Positions 25,946-34,045 of a stretch of 51,725 nucleotides of DNA are shown here, one piece after another. The DNA is taken from the NCBI RefSeq assembly GCF_013376455.1, contig NZ_CP045505.1, positions 1-51,725 on the forward strand. The letters are read 5' to 3'. This stretch comes from Desulfolutivibrio sulfodismutans DSM 3696 (GTDB lineage: Bacteria > Desulfobacterota > Desulfovibrionia > Desulfovibrionales > Desulfovibrionaceae). The position numbers and the translations under genes were made by a program. Under the pieces are notes generated by a model. It saw only the letters and a program-made list of their open reading frames with translations, did no database searches and had not been told where the DNA came from. Numbering within the stretch: position 1 is the first letter of the stretch; every line of letters starts with the position of its first letter.

Positions 25946-26016
25946 TGACAGTGTATCATGCTAATGGCAAAGCACAATTCTCTTGAATATGACACTCCTT
26001 TCCGCTCTCCAAAACA

Positions 26017-26053
26017 ATGGGTAACTACTCGGAAGAACCTAGTAGTTACCCAT
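26017..26053. terminator. Perfect 13-bp inverted repeat downstream of the small secreted protein gene
   Basis: ATGGGTAACTACT (26017-26029) and AGTAGTTACCCAT (26041-26053) are exact reverse complements around an 11-base loop. On the minus strand the stem is followed by TGTTTTGG, so it probably ends transcription of the gene whose stop is at 26089. Confidence 0.7.
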
Positions 26054-26088
26054 TCTGTCTCTCCGACGCGATGAAATCTTCTGCGCGA

Positions 26089-26385
26089 CTATTGCTTAAT
26101 GGCGATGGCGGTAAGAGGTGTCAATCTTACCGTACTATTCATGCAGGCCGTAATCTGTTTGCCGCTGGCTAATGCCGTCAACACAATTGCGAGGTAGCGA
26201 TTCTGTTGCACTGTAGTTGTGGACGGAAAAACAAAATCCCTGGCAGTAAAAGCTCCACCAGTATCCGTCAATGAGACGGAAAGGTCAGTCGATTGTGTGA
26301 CCGTGCAAGTATAACATGCCGCTTGAACAGTCTGGACTGAAAAAAAAGCCATTGCAAAGAATAGCAACATGCTCCGAAGTTTCAT
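26089..26385 (-). CDS. Small secreted protein of unknown function
   Basis: A 98-aa protein with a strong ribosome binding site (GGAGG, 7 bases before ATG 26385). It has a clear Sec signal peptide (KLRSMLLFFAMAFFSVQTVQA, cleavage near residue 22). The mature part starts ACYTCTVTQ and contains SLTDTGGAFTARDFVF and LTALASGKQITA. This resembles a family of short secreted proteins with a CTVT...LTDT...F...LTALxxGK pattern, function unknown. Three cysteines remain in the mature part. It is an intact, well-bounded gene with its own terminator, surrounded by IS debris. Confidence 0.7.
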   Translation of the reverse strand: MKLRSMLLFFAMAFFSVQTVQAACYTCTVTQSTDLSVSLTDTGGAFTARDFVFPSTTTVQQNRYLAIVLTALASGKQITACMNSTVRLTPLTAIAIKQ

Positions 26386-26444
26386 TTCACCCTCCTGTGT
26401 TTGTGTTAGCCAGAGCAACTTTTTCCAAATCAACGCGATGCCCC

Positions 26445-27311
26445 TACTTCAATTGCCGAGTGGCTTGATCCCTTTTGACCTTACCCCATCGAGTATACCA
26501 GGGATAAGTTCGGACTCCTTGTTCCCGTTTTTTCCCCCTTTCGCGGCTCTTCGGCATTCCTCCGGGCTCATACCGGCAAGCGCGCCAGGGGGCGCAGGAC
26601 ATTGTTATCCCGCCGCCATATTTCAATGATCTTTCGGGCTTTTGCAAGGCTCGTGAACAGGTGCGCATCCAGGCGCTCTCGCGGAACTTCCCCTTGACGC
26701 TTTCGATGTAACACTTCTCCGTCGGCTTCCCTGGCCGGATGAACTCCAGTTGACCCTGTGCGCATGCGCAAAGCGTCCAATGCCTTGCGGGTAAATTCAG
26801 GACCGTTGCCCAGGCTGTCGCCCACGAAATCCATGGCCCAATGCGAATTCGACGCTGTGATGCCAGGAGCCGCCACGCGCACATGATTCGGTCGTTCGCC
26901 CTCGTCGCCTGAGGCGTACCGAGAGCCCTTCCTCCCGGTTCACCCGCCCGACCCGTTTATGGTTCACGACCATCAACTGGCAGGCCCGCCGCTCGAAAAA
27001 TCATGCCCCCGATGACGTGACCCGCGACCAGGCGGCGTTCGGCGGGCGCCAGCAGTTTTTCCCGGGACGTTCGTGAGCATCTGGTTGTCCGGCGCCAACT
27101 CGGCGACAAGCCGTTTCAGGCGCTGGCTTTCCTCCTCAGGGCCCCGCAGGCGAATCGCCTCGACCACATCCAACCCGCCGTACCTGCCACGCCACTTGTA
27201 AAACGTCGCATCAGGCATCTCATGCCCACGGCATAAAGCGGCTCCCGTCATCCCCGCTTCCGGTTGTTTGAGAATTCCGATGATCAGCGCCTCGCTGAAT
27301 CGGATCTTCCT
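26445..27311 (-). pseudogene. IS3-family element remnant (orfA plus decayed orfB)
   Basis: OrfA starts at ATG 27311 (MRKIRFSEALIIGILKQ) and keeps the HTH and leucine-zipper pattern (ATFYKWRGRYGG, RLKRLVAELAPDNQML). OrfB is broken into several frames: SNSHWAMDFVGDSL, GNGPEFTRKALDAL, EFIRPGKPTEKCYIES and FTSLAKARKIIEIWRRD can all be read, but with deletions and stops. It cannot encode an active transposase. Confidence 0.8.
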
Positions 27312-27521
27312 CATGGCCACGACCGCCTTGGCCGACGTCACGAATGCATAACCGGGATACCTTTGGGGGGGTGGTCTCCCCGACTAAATTGTATATAACG
27401 TTTCACAAGCGGCGTCCTTTGTCAAATACTGTTTCACAGCATGTCGAGAGCACATGGTATGATCGAATGAGGCCGCACATGATCTGACCGATGCCGATAG
27501 TTCTCCGAGAGGAGGACTGGC

Positions 27522-28110
27522 ATGCGGCGATCCGCCCTCAACGAGGTCATTCGTATGCATTTTGACGCTGTCTCCCACCGCTATACGAGCGGACGGCTTG
27601 GCTGCGATGAGGCGGCCGACTTGCTTGGTGTCTTGCTAAGCACTTTTTATCGTATGAGAAAACGATTCGACCCGCACGGGCTTGATGGCTTGGTCGATCA
27701 GCGTATCGGCAAGCTTTCCGCCCGCCGGGCGCCTGTCGATGAAACCCTGCGCGTCATATCTCTTTTAAAAGTAAGTATTTCGATTTCTCCGTCAAGCATT
27801 TCCACAAGAAACTTCCTGGCTATGGCAGAGATCGCAGCTCTGCCTGGACAAAAAATACATTGAAGTCTGCCGGATTCGTTTCTCGAGCGGCACGTCGTGG
27901 CCCCCATCGACGCAAGCGGCAACGCAAGCCGTTGCCAAAAATGATGCTGCATCAGGATGGTTCCCGGCATGAATGGGTTCCAGGCTGCTTCCGGGATCTC
28001 ATCGTAACCATGGATGATGTAACCAACGATATCTCTTCCGCGTTTTTTGTCGACGAAACAGGCGCCTTGAGCTCCTTTCGCTCGGCTGGCGTCGCATGAT
28101 CGAGCGGTCG
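27522..28110 (+). pseudogene. ISNCY-type transposase remnant (N-terminal part)
   Basis: Two frames together give an HTH (GRLGCDEAADLLGVLLSTFYRM), LDGLVDQRIGKLSARRAPVDE, then RKPLPKMMLHQDGS, HEWVPGCFRDLIVTMDD and SAFFVDETGALSSF. This is the order of ISNCY-type transposases with an HQDGS...DDAT...EEG pattern. Frame changes near 27770 and 27860 and a truncated 3' part make it non-functional. Confidence 0.6.
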
Positions 28111-28193
28111 GGGAAGGTGGCTCTGGTTGTTTGGGGCTTCCATCTCACTCCTCCCGGAATGAGGTTATGCATATTTATTTGCCAAGCGAAAAA

Positions 28194-28871
28194 CTAAAAC
28201 GTGATTTTCTTTCCAAGAAGTACTTGCTCATAGTATTTGATCGCGTCCGTTACATCATCAAAAAGAGTCAAGATTCCAGAGTTAAGGACTGCTGCGAGTT
28301 CGCAATATTCTTTAATGACACCGTAAAAATGCGATACCATGATAACGGATCGTTGAGCGGTTTTGTCGCCGAGTTGTTTTTTAAATCTCTCGTTAAATCG
28401 CTTGTCGCCAACGGCGGAAATTTCATCAATGAGATAGCAATCAAAATCCACCGTCATGGAAATGGCAAAGGCCAGCCGAGCCCTCATCCCCGAAGAATAG
28501 GTCTTGACTGGTTCATAGAGATAGTTTCCCAGTTCGGAGAAATCCTGCACCTGCGCCACGGCGGTTTCAAAGTCTACCTGGTAGATTCGGCAAATGAACC
28601 GAAGGTTGTCAAAACCGCTTAAGTTGCCGACGATGCCGCCTTGAAAGGCGAGGGGCCAGGACACGCTCATCTGGCTGGTGACCGTTCCGCTGGTTGGCTT
28701 TTCCACACCGCCGAGAAGGCGAATCAATGTGGATTTACCAGCCCCGTTGCACCCTAAAATACCAAGTTTTTGTCCCTTGCGGAGGGTAAACGAGACGTCT
28801 TGCAACACCATTTTTCGACCGTGCGAAATCGGATAATCTTTGCACAGTTTTTCGACCATGATCATCGTCAT
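28194..28871 (-). CDS. kpsT: ABC-2 polysaccharide exporter, ATP-binding subunit (KpsT-like)
   Basis: A 225-aa ATPase with Walker A GCNGAGKSTL, the short KpsT/Wzt-type Q-loop region, signature YSSGMRARLAFA, Walker B CYLIDEIS and the switch histidine VSHF. Length and motif style match KpsT/CtrD capsule exporters; there is no carbohydrate-binding C-terminal domain as in long Wzt. It powers export of a lipid-linked polysaccharide through KpsM. It is AT-rich. Unusually it lies on the opposite strand to kpsE and kpsM and about 850 bases away, with IS debris between, whereas these genes normally form one operon. Confidence 0.9.
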   Translation of the reverse strand: MTMIMVEKLCKDYPISHGRKMVLQDVSFTLRKGQKLGILGCNGAGKSTLIRLLGGVEKPTSGTVTSQMSVSWPLAFQGGIVGNLSGFDNLRFICRIYQVDFETAVAQVQDFSELGNYLYEPVKTYSSGMRARLAFAISMTVDFDCYLIDEISAVGDKRFNERFKKQLGDKTAQRSVIMVSHFYGVIKEYCELAAVLNSGILTLFDDVTDAIKYYEQVLLGKKITF

Positions 28872-29316
28872 TTTCTATCTTATAAATTTTTGTTTCGCAA
28901 GATATGTGGAGGCTCCGGTGTCGCTGACCTTGCCCCTGAGGTGGACCTGAATGGTTGGACAGTTTTGCGGTGAGATGAAGCTCTCTGAGGCGGCTCCATT
29001 CAGCCGGTCAATGCCAAATGGCGTACGAAGGGGCCGTTTGGACGGTTACGGCGGGGATCAGGCTGCGGGGGAAGCGCCTCTCCGATGCCGAGGACGGGGG
29101 GCGAAGCGGGACGCTCCGCTGTCGATGGGTTGGTTCATCAGGCCTATCCGTTGAGCTTTCAGCCTGTTCGGACGTTCCGTTGAGGAGGGCGCGGTGAGGC
29201 GGCCAGGCCGCGTTCGCCACGAGGGGATCGAAGAAATGAACCGTACGGCGACCTCCACCGGAAAACGCTACGGTGTCAAGCGGGTCTGCCGGAGAGGGGA
29301 GCAGCCCGGATCGTCC
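28872..29316. other. IS debris between kpsT and kpsE, probably IS3-related
   Basis: No intact gene. Near 28940-28985 a GACCTGAATGGTTGGACAG...TTTTGCGGTGA stretch resembles the (reverse-strand) IS3 end at 33800-33850. Near 29236-29290 the plus strand encodes NRTATSTGKRYGVKRVCRR, similar to the start of IS3-type orfB products. The rest is GC-rich and unrecognised. Confidence 0.4.
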
Positions 29317-29570
29317 TCCTATCAGGGTGTTGATTTTCGGCCCGATTTCCCTGATTCTATTTCCGGGCCAGGGCGATTGCCGATGGGCCTGGGACGACAA
29401 GCCGACAGACAAGACGTTCCTGCATGCGTGGATCAAGGCGGCGGCTACCGAAACCGGGCCCACTTCAAGACCCCCATCTCCTTCTTCTGCGGCGGCCTGG
29501 ATATCTACCCGGTCAGTTCGTGACAGGGGGTGCCCACGGGAAATCCGGAAGAGCCGCAAAAGAAGATCAA
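29317..29570 (+). pseudogene. Chimeric IS scar: IS1182 start fused to ISL3 end
   Basis: The first part (29317-29416) repeats the 5' end of the IS1182 element at 25616-25720, including MGLGRQADRQD. After a few codons it switches to the ISL3 transposase C-terminus (GYRNRAHFKTPISFFCGGLD) and then the ISL3 3' end (GTGACAGGGGG...GAAGAGCC, about 29519-29556). The join must come from deletion or recombination between two elements. Confidence 0.65.
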
Positions 29571-29720
29571 GGATCAACGAACGCCGGTCTCGGGCGCCCG
29601 GGCCTCGCTGGAAGGTCTGGAGAGAACATTGGCAACGGAACCGTCGCTTCATAGTGGACAACCTTCGTGAAACAGGCTCTTTAACGGGCTGCAAAACAAC
29701 CCTTTTGAGCATACATTCAT

Positions 29721-30917
29721 ATGATAAAATTTCCCAACACGTCTAATGCAAAAAAAACAGACGGCCATTTAAAAAAACCTTCCCCGGAGATGACGCGTGG
29801 TATATTTTCTTTTTTGAAGAAGGTCTTCTCTTATTTAGGACAGAAAAAATTTTTTATATATTGCTACCTTGTCCCGTTTATCTGTTTTTTTGTCTATTTT
29901 TGCTTTATCCAATCAGATGTCTATGTTTCTGAAAGTGCTTTCATCGTGCGACAACCTGAGCAAAAAAGCGTTTCTTCACTGAGCGTACTTCTCAGCAGCG
30001 TGGGAGTGAGCAGCGTGCGTGAGGAAGCCTATGTTGTCAAATCTTTCTCTTTATCGCGTGATTCCATAAAAACACTCAATGAGAATTTGAATTTGAAAAA
30101 CATATTTGGGAATAAAGAGATTGATATATTTAGCAGATTCAATCCTATAGGAATGGATGACAGCTTCGAAGCATTGTATAAGTATATATCCGGATATATT
30201 ACTGTCGAGGTTGATGCCTCGTCGTCCATTTCAAATTTGAAGGTAAAGGCGTATTCCCCGAATATCGCCCGAAATATCAACGAAGGCCTGCTCTTTCTCA
30301 GTGAAGGGCTGATAAACAAACTCAATACTCGTGCTCGTAATGACATGGTCGACACCGCCCTCCAAGAGGTCAACCACGCCGAGGAAGAGGCCAGGAAATG
30401 CGCATTGGCGCTGTCAACCTACCAAGATAAAGAAACGCTGTTCGATCCGGCGCAGCAGTCCACCATGCAACTCCAGCATGTCGCGCGCTTGCAATCGGAG
30501 CTGATCGACGTGCGTGGCCAACTTGCCCAATACCGGGAGTTCGCTGCGGCCAGCCCAAGCATCCGGGGTTTGGAAAAACGTGCTGTTGAATTGCAAAAGG
30601 AGATCAACACCGAGATGTCCAAGGTGGCTGGCGGGTCGGACTCCATGACCCAGAAATTGATCGCGTACGAACGATTGAAGCTTGACCGCGAGTTCTCGGA
30701 TAAACGACTCGCCTCGGCCCTGGCCACCTTGGAGCAGGCCCGCCTTGAGGCGCAGCGGCAGCGGCTTTACTTGGAGCGCATTGCGCAGCCGAATCTTCCA
30801 GACGAAGCAATTTATCCCCGCCGACTGTTGAATACTCTTTCAGCCGCTGGAATTTTATTAATTGCCTATGGTGTCATCAAATTGCTTGTCATAGGTATTA
30901 TTGAGCATCAACAATAG
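29721..30917 (+). CDS. kpsE: KpsE/BexC/CtrB-type capsule export inner-membrane protein
   Basis: A 398-aa protein with the family plan: cytoplasmic N-terminus, one transmembrane helix (about 44-64), a large periplasmic domain beginning SDVYVSESAFIVRQP, a long coiled coil (about 210-360), a PNLPDEAIYPRRL motif and a second helix (about 370-392). It belongs to the polysaccharide co-polymerase group that links the ABC-2 exporter to the outer-membrane channel. The next gene follows after 2 bases. No ribosome binding site of good quality was seen. The first half is strongly AT-rich while roughly 30340-30800 is GC-rich, so the gene looks like a recombinant. No KpsD/Wza outer-membrane partner was seen. 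Confidence 0.85.
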   Translation: MIKFPNTSNAKKTDGHLKKPSPEMTRGIFSFLKKVFSYLGQKKFFIYCYLVPFICFFVYFCFIQSDVYVSESAFIVRQPEQKSVSSLSVLLSSVGVSSVREEAYVVKSFSLSRDSIKTLNENLNLKNIFGNKEIDIFSRFNPIGMDDSFEALYKYISGYITVEVDASSSISNLKVKAYSPNIARNINEGLLFLSEGLINKLNTRARNDMVDTALQEVNHAEEEARKCALALSTYQDKETLFDPAQQSTMQLQHVARLQSELIDVRGQLAQYREFAAASPSIRGLEKRAVELQKEINTEMSKVAGGSDSMTQKLIAYERLKLDREFSDKRLASALATLEQARLEAQRQRLYLERIAQPNLPDEAIYPRRLLNTLSAAGILLIAYGVIKLLVIGIIEHQQ

Positions 30918-30919
30918 TT

Positions 30920-31699
30920 ATGAATACAACGATATCGGTGTCTTTTCGCATCCAAAAAAGGATCATAAGCGCGTTGTTGCGTCGTGAGTTCATCGCCCTC
31001 ACAAATAAAAGTCTTTTTGGGCTCATGGTGCTTGTTTTAGAGCCGTTGATTTTTGTTGGCGCAATGAGCATCGTCATTCTTGCGCGCGTTTCTTCTCTGC
31101 CTGATGTTCCGGTTATGGCATTTGTTATTTCCGGATATATCATCATGTGGGGCGTCAGGTTTCATATTCAACGGGCAATTGGCATTCTGAATACAAACAT
31201 TTCTTTTTTATACCATAAAAATGTAAAGATTTTAGATATTTTTATTGCCAGAGGGTTGATGCAATGCATGGCTACGACGTTTTGTTTTATATTACTTGTT
31301 GTCCTTATCGCAGTCGGAGCGATAAAATTTCCTGACAATGCAGCACTTGTTATTTATTCATGGTTTTTTGTCCAATGGTATGGACTCAGTATGTCCATAC
31401 TAACAGGGTCCATTTCTGGATATCATCCCCTTGGCATGCGGATCTGCTTGATTATTGCTGTGTGTCACGTCTTTATGACCGGAGCATTTTTTATGGTCAG
31501 TTGGGTTCCGGCTCCTTATCGAGACATCGTCATGGTTTTTCCGATGGTACACGCTACGGAAATGATGCGCGACGGATTATTTGGTAACACAGCTACCACA
31601 TACTATAGTATTAATTACCTGATTTCCTCAAACATTGTGTGCTCCTATATAGCGCTCGCGGCTTGTCGCAGGCTTGTGCAGCATGGGCCGCAATTATGA
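30920..31699 (+). CDS. kpsM: ABC-2 polysaccharide exporter permease (KpsM-like)
   Basis: A 259-aa inner-membrane protein with six hydrophobic helices and ABC-2 permease features: a basic amphipathic N-terminus (ALLRREFIALTNKS), LGLMVLVLEPLIF-like first helix and a C-terminal WVPAPYRDIVMVFPMVHATEMMR segment typical of KpsM/BexB. It starts 2 bases after kpsE, so the two are co-transcribed, and it should pair with the KpsT ATPase. ISL3 debris begins directly after the stop; the last residues (RRLVQHGPQL) may be native or slightly altered. Confidence 0.88.
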   Translation: MNTTISVSFRIQKRIISALLRREFIALTNKSLFGLMVLVLEPLIFVGAMSIVILARVSSLPDVPVMAFVISGYIIMWGVRFHIQRAIGILNTNISFLYHKNVKILDIFIARGLMQCMATTFCFILLVVLIAVGAIKFPDNAALVIYSWFFVQWYGLSMSILTGSISGYHPLGMRICLIIAVCHVFMTGAFFMVSWVPAPYRDIVMVFPMVHATEMMRDGLFGNTATTYYSINYLISSNIVCSYIALAACRRLVQHGPQL

Positions 31700-31991
31700 T
31701 GGAATTTTGGCTGTTTAAAAAGAGTCTTCCGGCTTTTCCATGGCAGGCGCACCGCGAACGTATGGGGCAGGAAGGCCACCGGCTCAAAGAGACCAAATAC
31801 CGTTGGCTCTCCCGTGGGAAGGATCTGCCGGACACGCATCGGCCAGCCATTGCGGCCTTGGCGGCGGCGAATCTGAAGGTGGCCAAGGTCTGGGCCATGA
31901 AGGAAAATCTGAACGACATCTGGAAGCGCCTCCGTTCTGGCTTGGCCAGGCGGTTCGCGACAGGGGTTATCCACGGGAAACCCGAAAGAGC
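31700..31991 (+). pseudogene. ISL3-family transposase remnant
   Basis: Encodes EGHRLKETKYRWLSRGKDLP, LAAANLKVAKVWAMKENL and IWKRLRSGLARRF, an internal ISL3 transposase segment, followed directly by an ISL3-type 3' end (GACAGGGGTTATCCACGGG...GAAAGAGCC, 31959-31991). The C-terminal transposase part has been deleted. Confidence 0.7.
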
Positions 31992-32181
31992 CAAGCATGA
32001 TCACTGCATGGCGAGGAATTTCCTGAAAGGAGTGCTCGGTGACGCCATTAACCTGCTTATGGCCGCTGCGGCCTTCCACTTCAGGAAGTGGATGCGGATG
32101 GTGGCGCAGATATTTGCCCTCATCTTGTCTTCTCTGTGGGGCAAGTCAAAGGGTGGAATCTCTCACCAAGCCATCGCCTGA
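31992..32181 (+). pseudogene. IS5-type transposase C-terminal fragment
   Basis: Encodes HDHCMARNFLKGVLGDAINLL and AAAFHFRKWMRM, the GRNxLKGxxGDxxNxxLxAxxFNxRK pattern at the end of IS5-group transposases. It is a different element from the intact IS5 at 43274-44536, whose end reads ELEFLLNAMAFNLKK. It abuts the ISL3 end. Confidence 0.6.
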
Positions 32182-32277
32182 CTCCAAAAAGGCATTTTTC
32201 AGGACCAACGAGCAACTTTTCTACGGCCGCCTCCCTGTGAATCCAAGGAGCAGCGTTTCAGGAGGAAGAACGAACGT

Positions 32278-33243
32278 ATGGCAAAGATCGTTGTTCATAT
32301 CGGTATGCATAAAACTGGTTCAACTGCAATACAGTATTACTTGGCTACCAACAGAGATCTATTTAAGTCTTTAGGGGTGGCATATCCACAGTTTGAAGAC
32401 TCATTTTATCAGCATGGACTTGCTTCTGCATGGATTGCACTCCCAGAGCAGTATTCTTTTTCAGGTAATCCTGTCGAATATTGGAAAACTCTCAAAAGCA
32501 GAAATAATAATGCAAGTTTGGTCATTATTTCGTCTGAAGAATTGAGCAGGTGCTATCCTGATCGTGTTGATTTTTCGCGCATAAAAACATTTATCGAAAA
32601 TTTTGAGGAAATGAAAATAGTTTTTGTTGTAAGAAATCAAATCGACTTTTTGCAGTCAGTTTATTTAGAGATAAACAGGGGACAAAAAACTGACTTTGCT
32701 CGATTTCTCGATGAGTCTCTGTTAACGGGCTATGCAACGGGATTATACCTAGACTATTCACAGTTATATCTTGAGATAAATAAAAGTTTTGATAAGGAAT
32801 GCATCCAGGTTATTAGTTTTTCGGATCTTGTTACCTCAAAAGAGGGTCTGGTCGGAGCTTTCTACAAAAAAATCGGGGTGCCGCTTGATTCTTTGCGAGT
32901 ACCAAATATTGTGGGAAACCCCAGTATTAATCCCTTAGTTCTTTATGTTGCACGCTCAATTTTTAACAAGATAGAAATTACTTCCGAAGAAGAAGCTGTT
33001 ATCCTTAAGTGTTTTGAACAAGAAATTGGTCCAAAAAAGAAATACACATTGTATTCCAGGGAAGAGTTTAAATCACTAGCAGCATATTTTGCTTCATATA
33101 ACTTCAGGTTTGCCGCTCTTGTGAACAATAAAAATTCAAACTTTACCTTCCCCAGAACGGTAATTAACGATAATTATATTTTTCGAGATGATATTTCGGC
33201 CGATCTTATAGATAAAGTGAAAGAGGCTTTTCACCGTGTGTGA
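32278..33243 (+). CDS. PAPS-type sulfotransferase family protein
   Basis: A 321-aa protein behind a strong GGAGGAA ribosome binding site. The N-terminal VVHIGMHKTGSTAIQYYL is the 5'-phosphosulfate loop found in bacterial and carbohydrate sulfotransferases. MKIVFVVRNQIDFLQSVY is the 3'-phosphate binding element with its conserved Arg. The family transfers sulfate from PAPS to a sugar or other acceptor. The gene is AT-rich and flanked by IS debris on both sides, so it looks horizontally acquired. The acceptor is unknown, and some relatives are only annotated as LPS-modifying proteins. Confidence 0.8.
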   Translation: MAKIVVHIGMHKTGSTAIQYYLATNRDLFKSLGVAYPQFEDSFYQHGLASAWIALPEQYSFSGNPVEYWKTLKSRNNNASLVIISSEELSRCYPDRVDFSRIKTFIENFEEMKIVFVVRNQIDFLQSVYLEINRGQKTDFARFLDESLLTGYATGLYLDYSQLYLEINKSFDKECIQVISFSDLVTSKEGLVGAFYKKIGVPLDSLRVPNIVGNPSINPLVLYVARSIFNKIEITSEEEAVILKCFEQEIGPKKKYTLYSREEFKSLAAYFASYNFRFAALVNNKNSNFTFPRTVINDNYIFRDDISADLIDKVKEAFHRV

Positions 33244-33299
33244 TTGGAAATAACGAGTAATAAGCGCTTGTACAGTTTTTTTTCTGCAACGGCATGGAT

Positions 33300-33860
33300 G
33301 GCAACCGGTTTAACCGCACATGCTGCGTGGTTTTCAGATTGTATGCGCCAATGACGCAACAATTCATGTATCTGGTGGTGAGCATGGATTGGCACAGCTG
33401 GGCGGTGCTCTCCTGATGCTTGTCCAGCACCATGGATACGGTTTTTTGCGTGCCCGCCCGGGAAGAGGCCATGAAGAGGTGTGGTGATCCGAAAATCTTC
33501 AACACGGACCAAGGGTCGCAATTTACCAGACAGACATTCACCAGATCCCCAAGTACGCCGACGTATCCATTTCCATGAATGACAAGGGCCGGTGGATGGA
33601 CAATGTCTGCAACGAACGCCTGTGGCGCCCGGTGGTATGGGAGTGCATCTCCCTGCGCGAGCTGGAAACCGGCAGGCAATTGGAAACTGGTTCCGTTTTT
33701 ACAACGAGCAACGTCCGTATACGGCCTTTGACGGTTGTCGACTCACGGACGTATACAGAGAAGGACAAATCGCTTCGCAGGCGGCATGAGCGGCAACCGG
33801 ACGAGCGCTTCACCTCGCCGCAAAACTCTCCAACCATCCGGAGCCACCTCAGACCACCGA
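33300..33860 (+). pseudogene. IS3-family orfB remnant
   Basis: Read across frames: QQFMYLVVSMDWHSWAVLS, SSTMDTVFCVPAREEAMKR, IFNTDQGSQFT, ISMNDKGRWMDNVCNERLW, ETGRQ, and NWFRFYNEQRPYTAFDGC. This is the C-terminal two-thirds of an IS3 transposase with frameshifts. A probable IS end (CTTCACCTCGCCGCAAAACTC...) lies at about 33810-33850. Confidence 0.8.
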
Positions 33861-34045
33861 ACGTCCGTCTCGAATACCCGAGCCGCGCCTGTAGGCTTTC
33901 TGAGAAAAATCGGTTATGGAACCGTTGCTCAAAAGGCAGAAAAACGTCGTGGGACAGCTCAATGGCCGCCATGATTCATCTATTTGCATCAACTGATGTC
34001 TTTCCAGACCCAAGAAGCGGTTACAGATAAAACAAGGAATTGGTC

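Noticed and set aside
31645-32181. A single 180-codon gene after kpsM
   Set aside because: The translation changes from ISL3 to IS5 transposase halfway, with an IS end between, so it is a chance fusion of two fragments.
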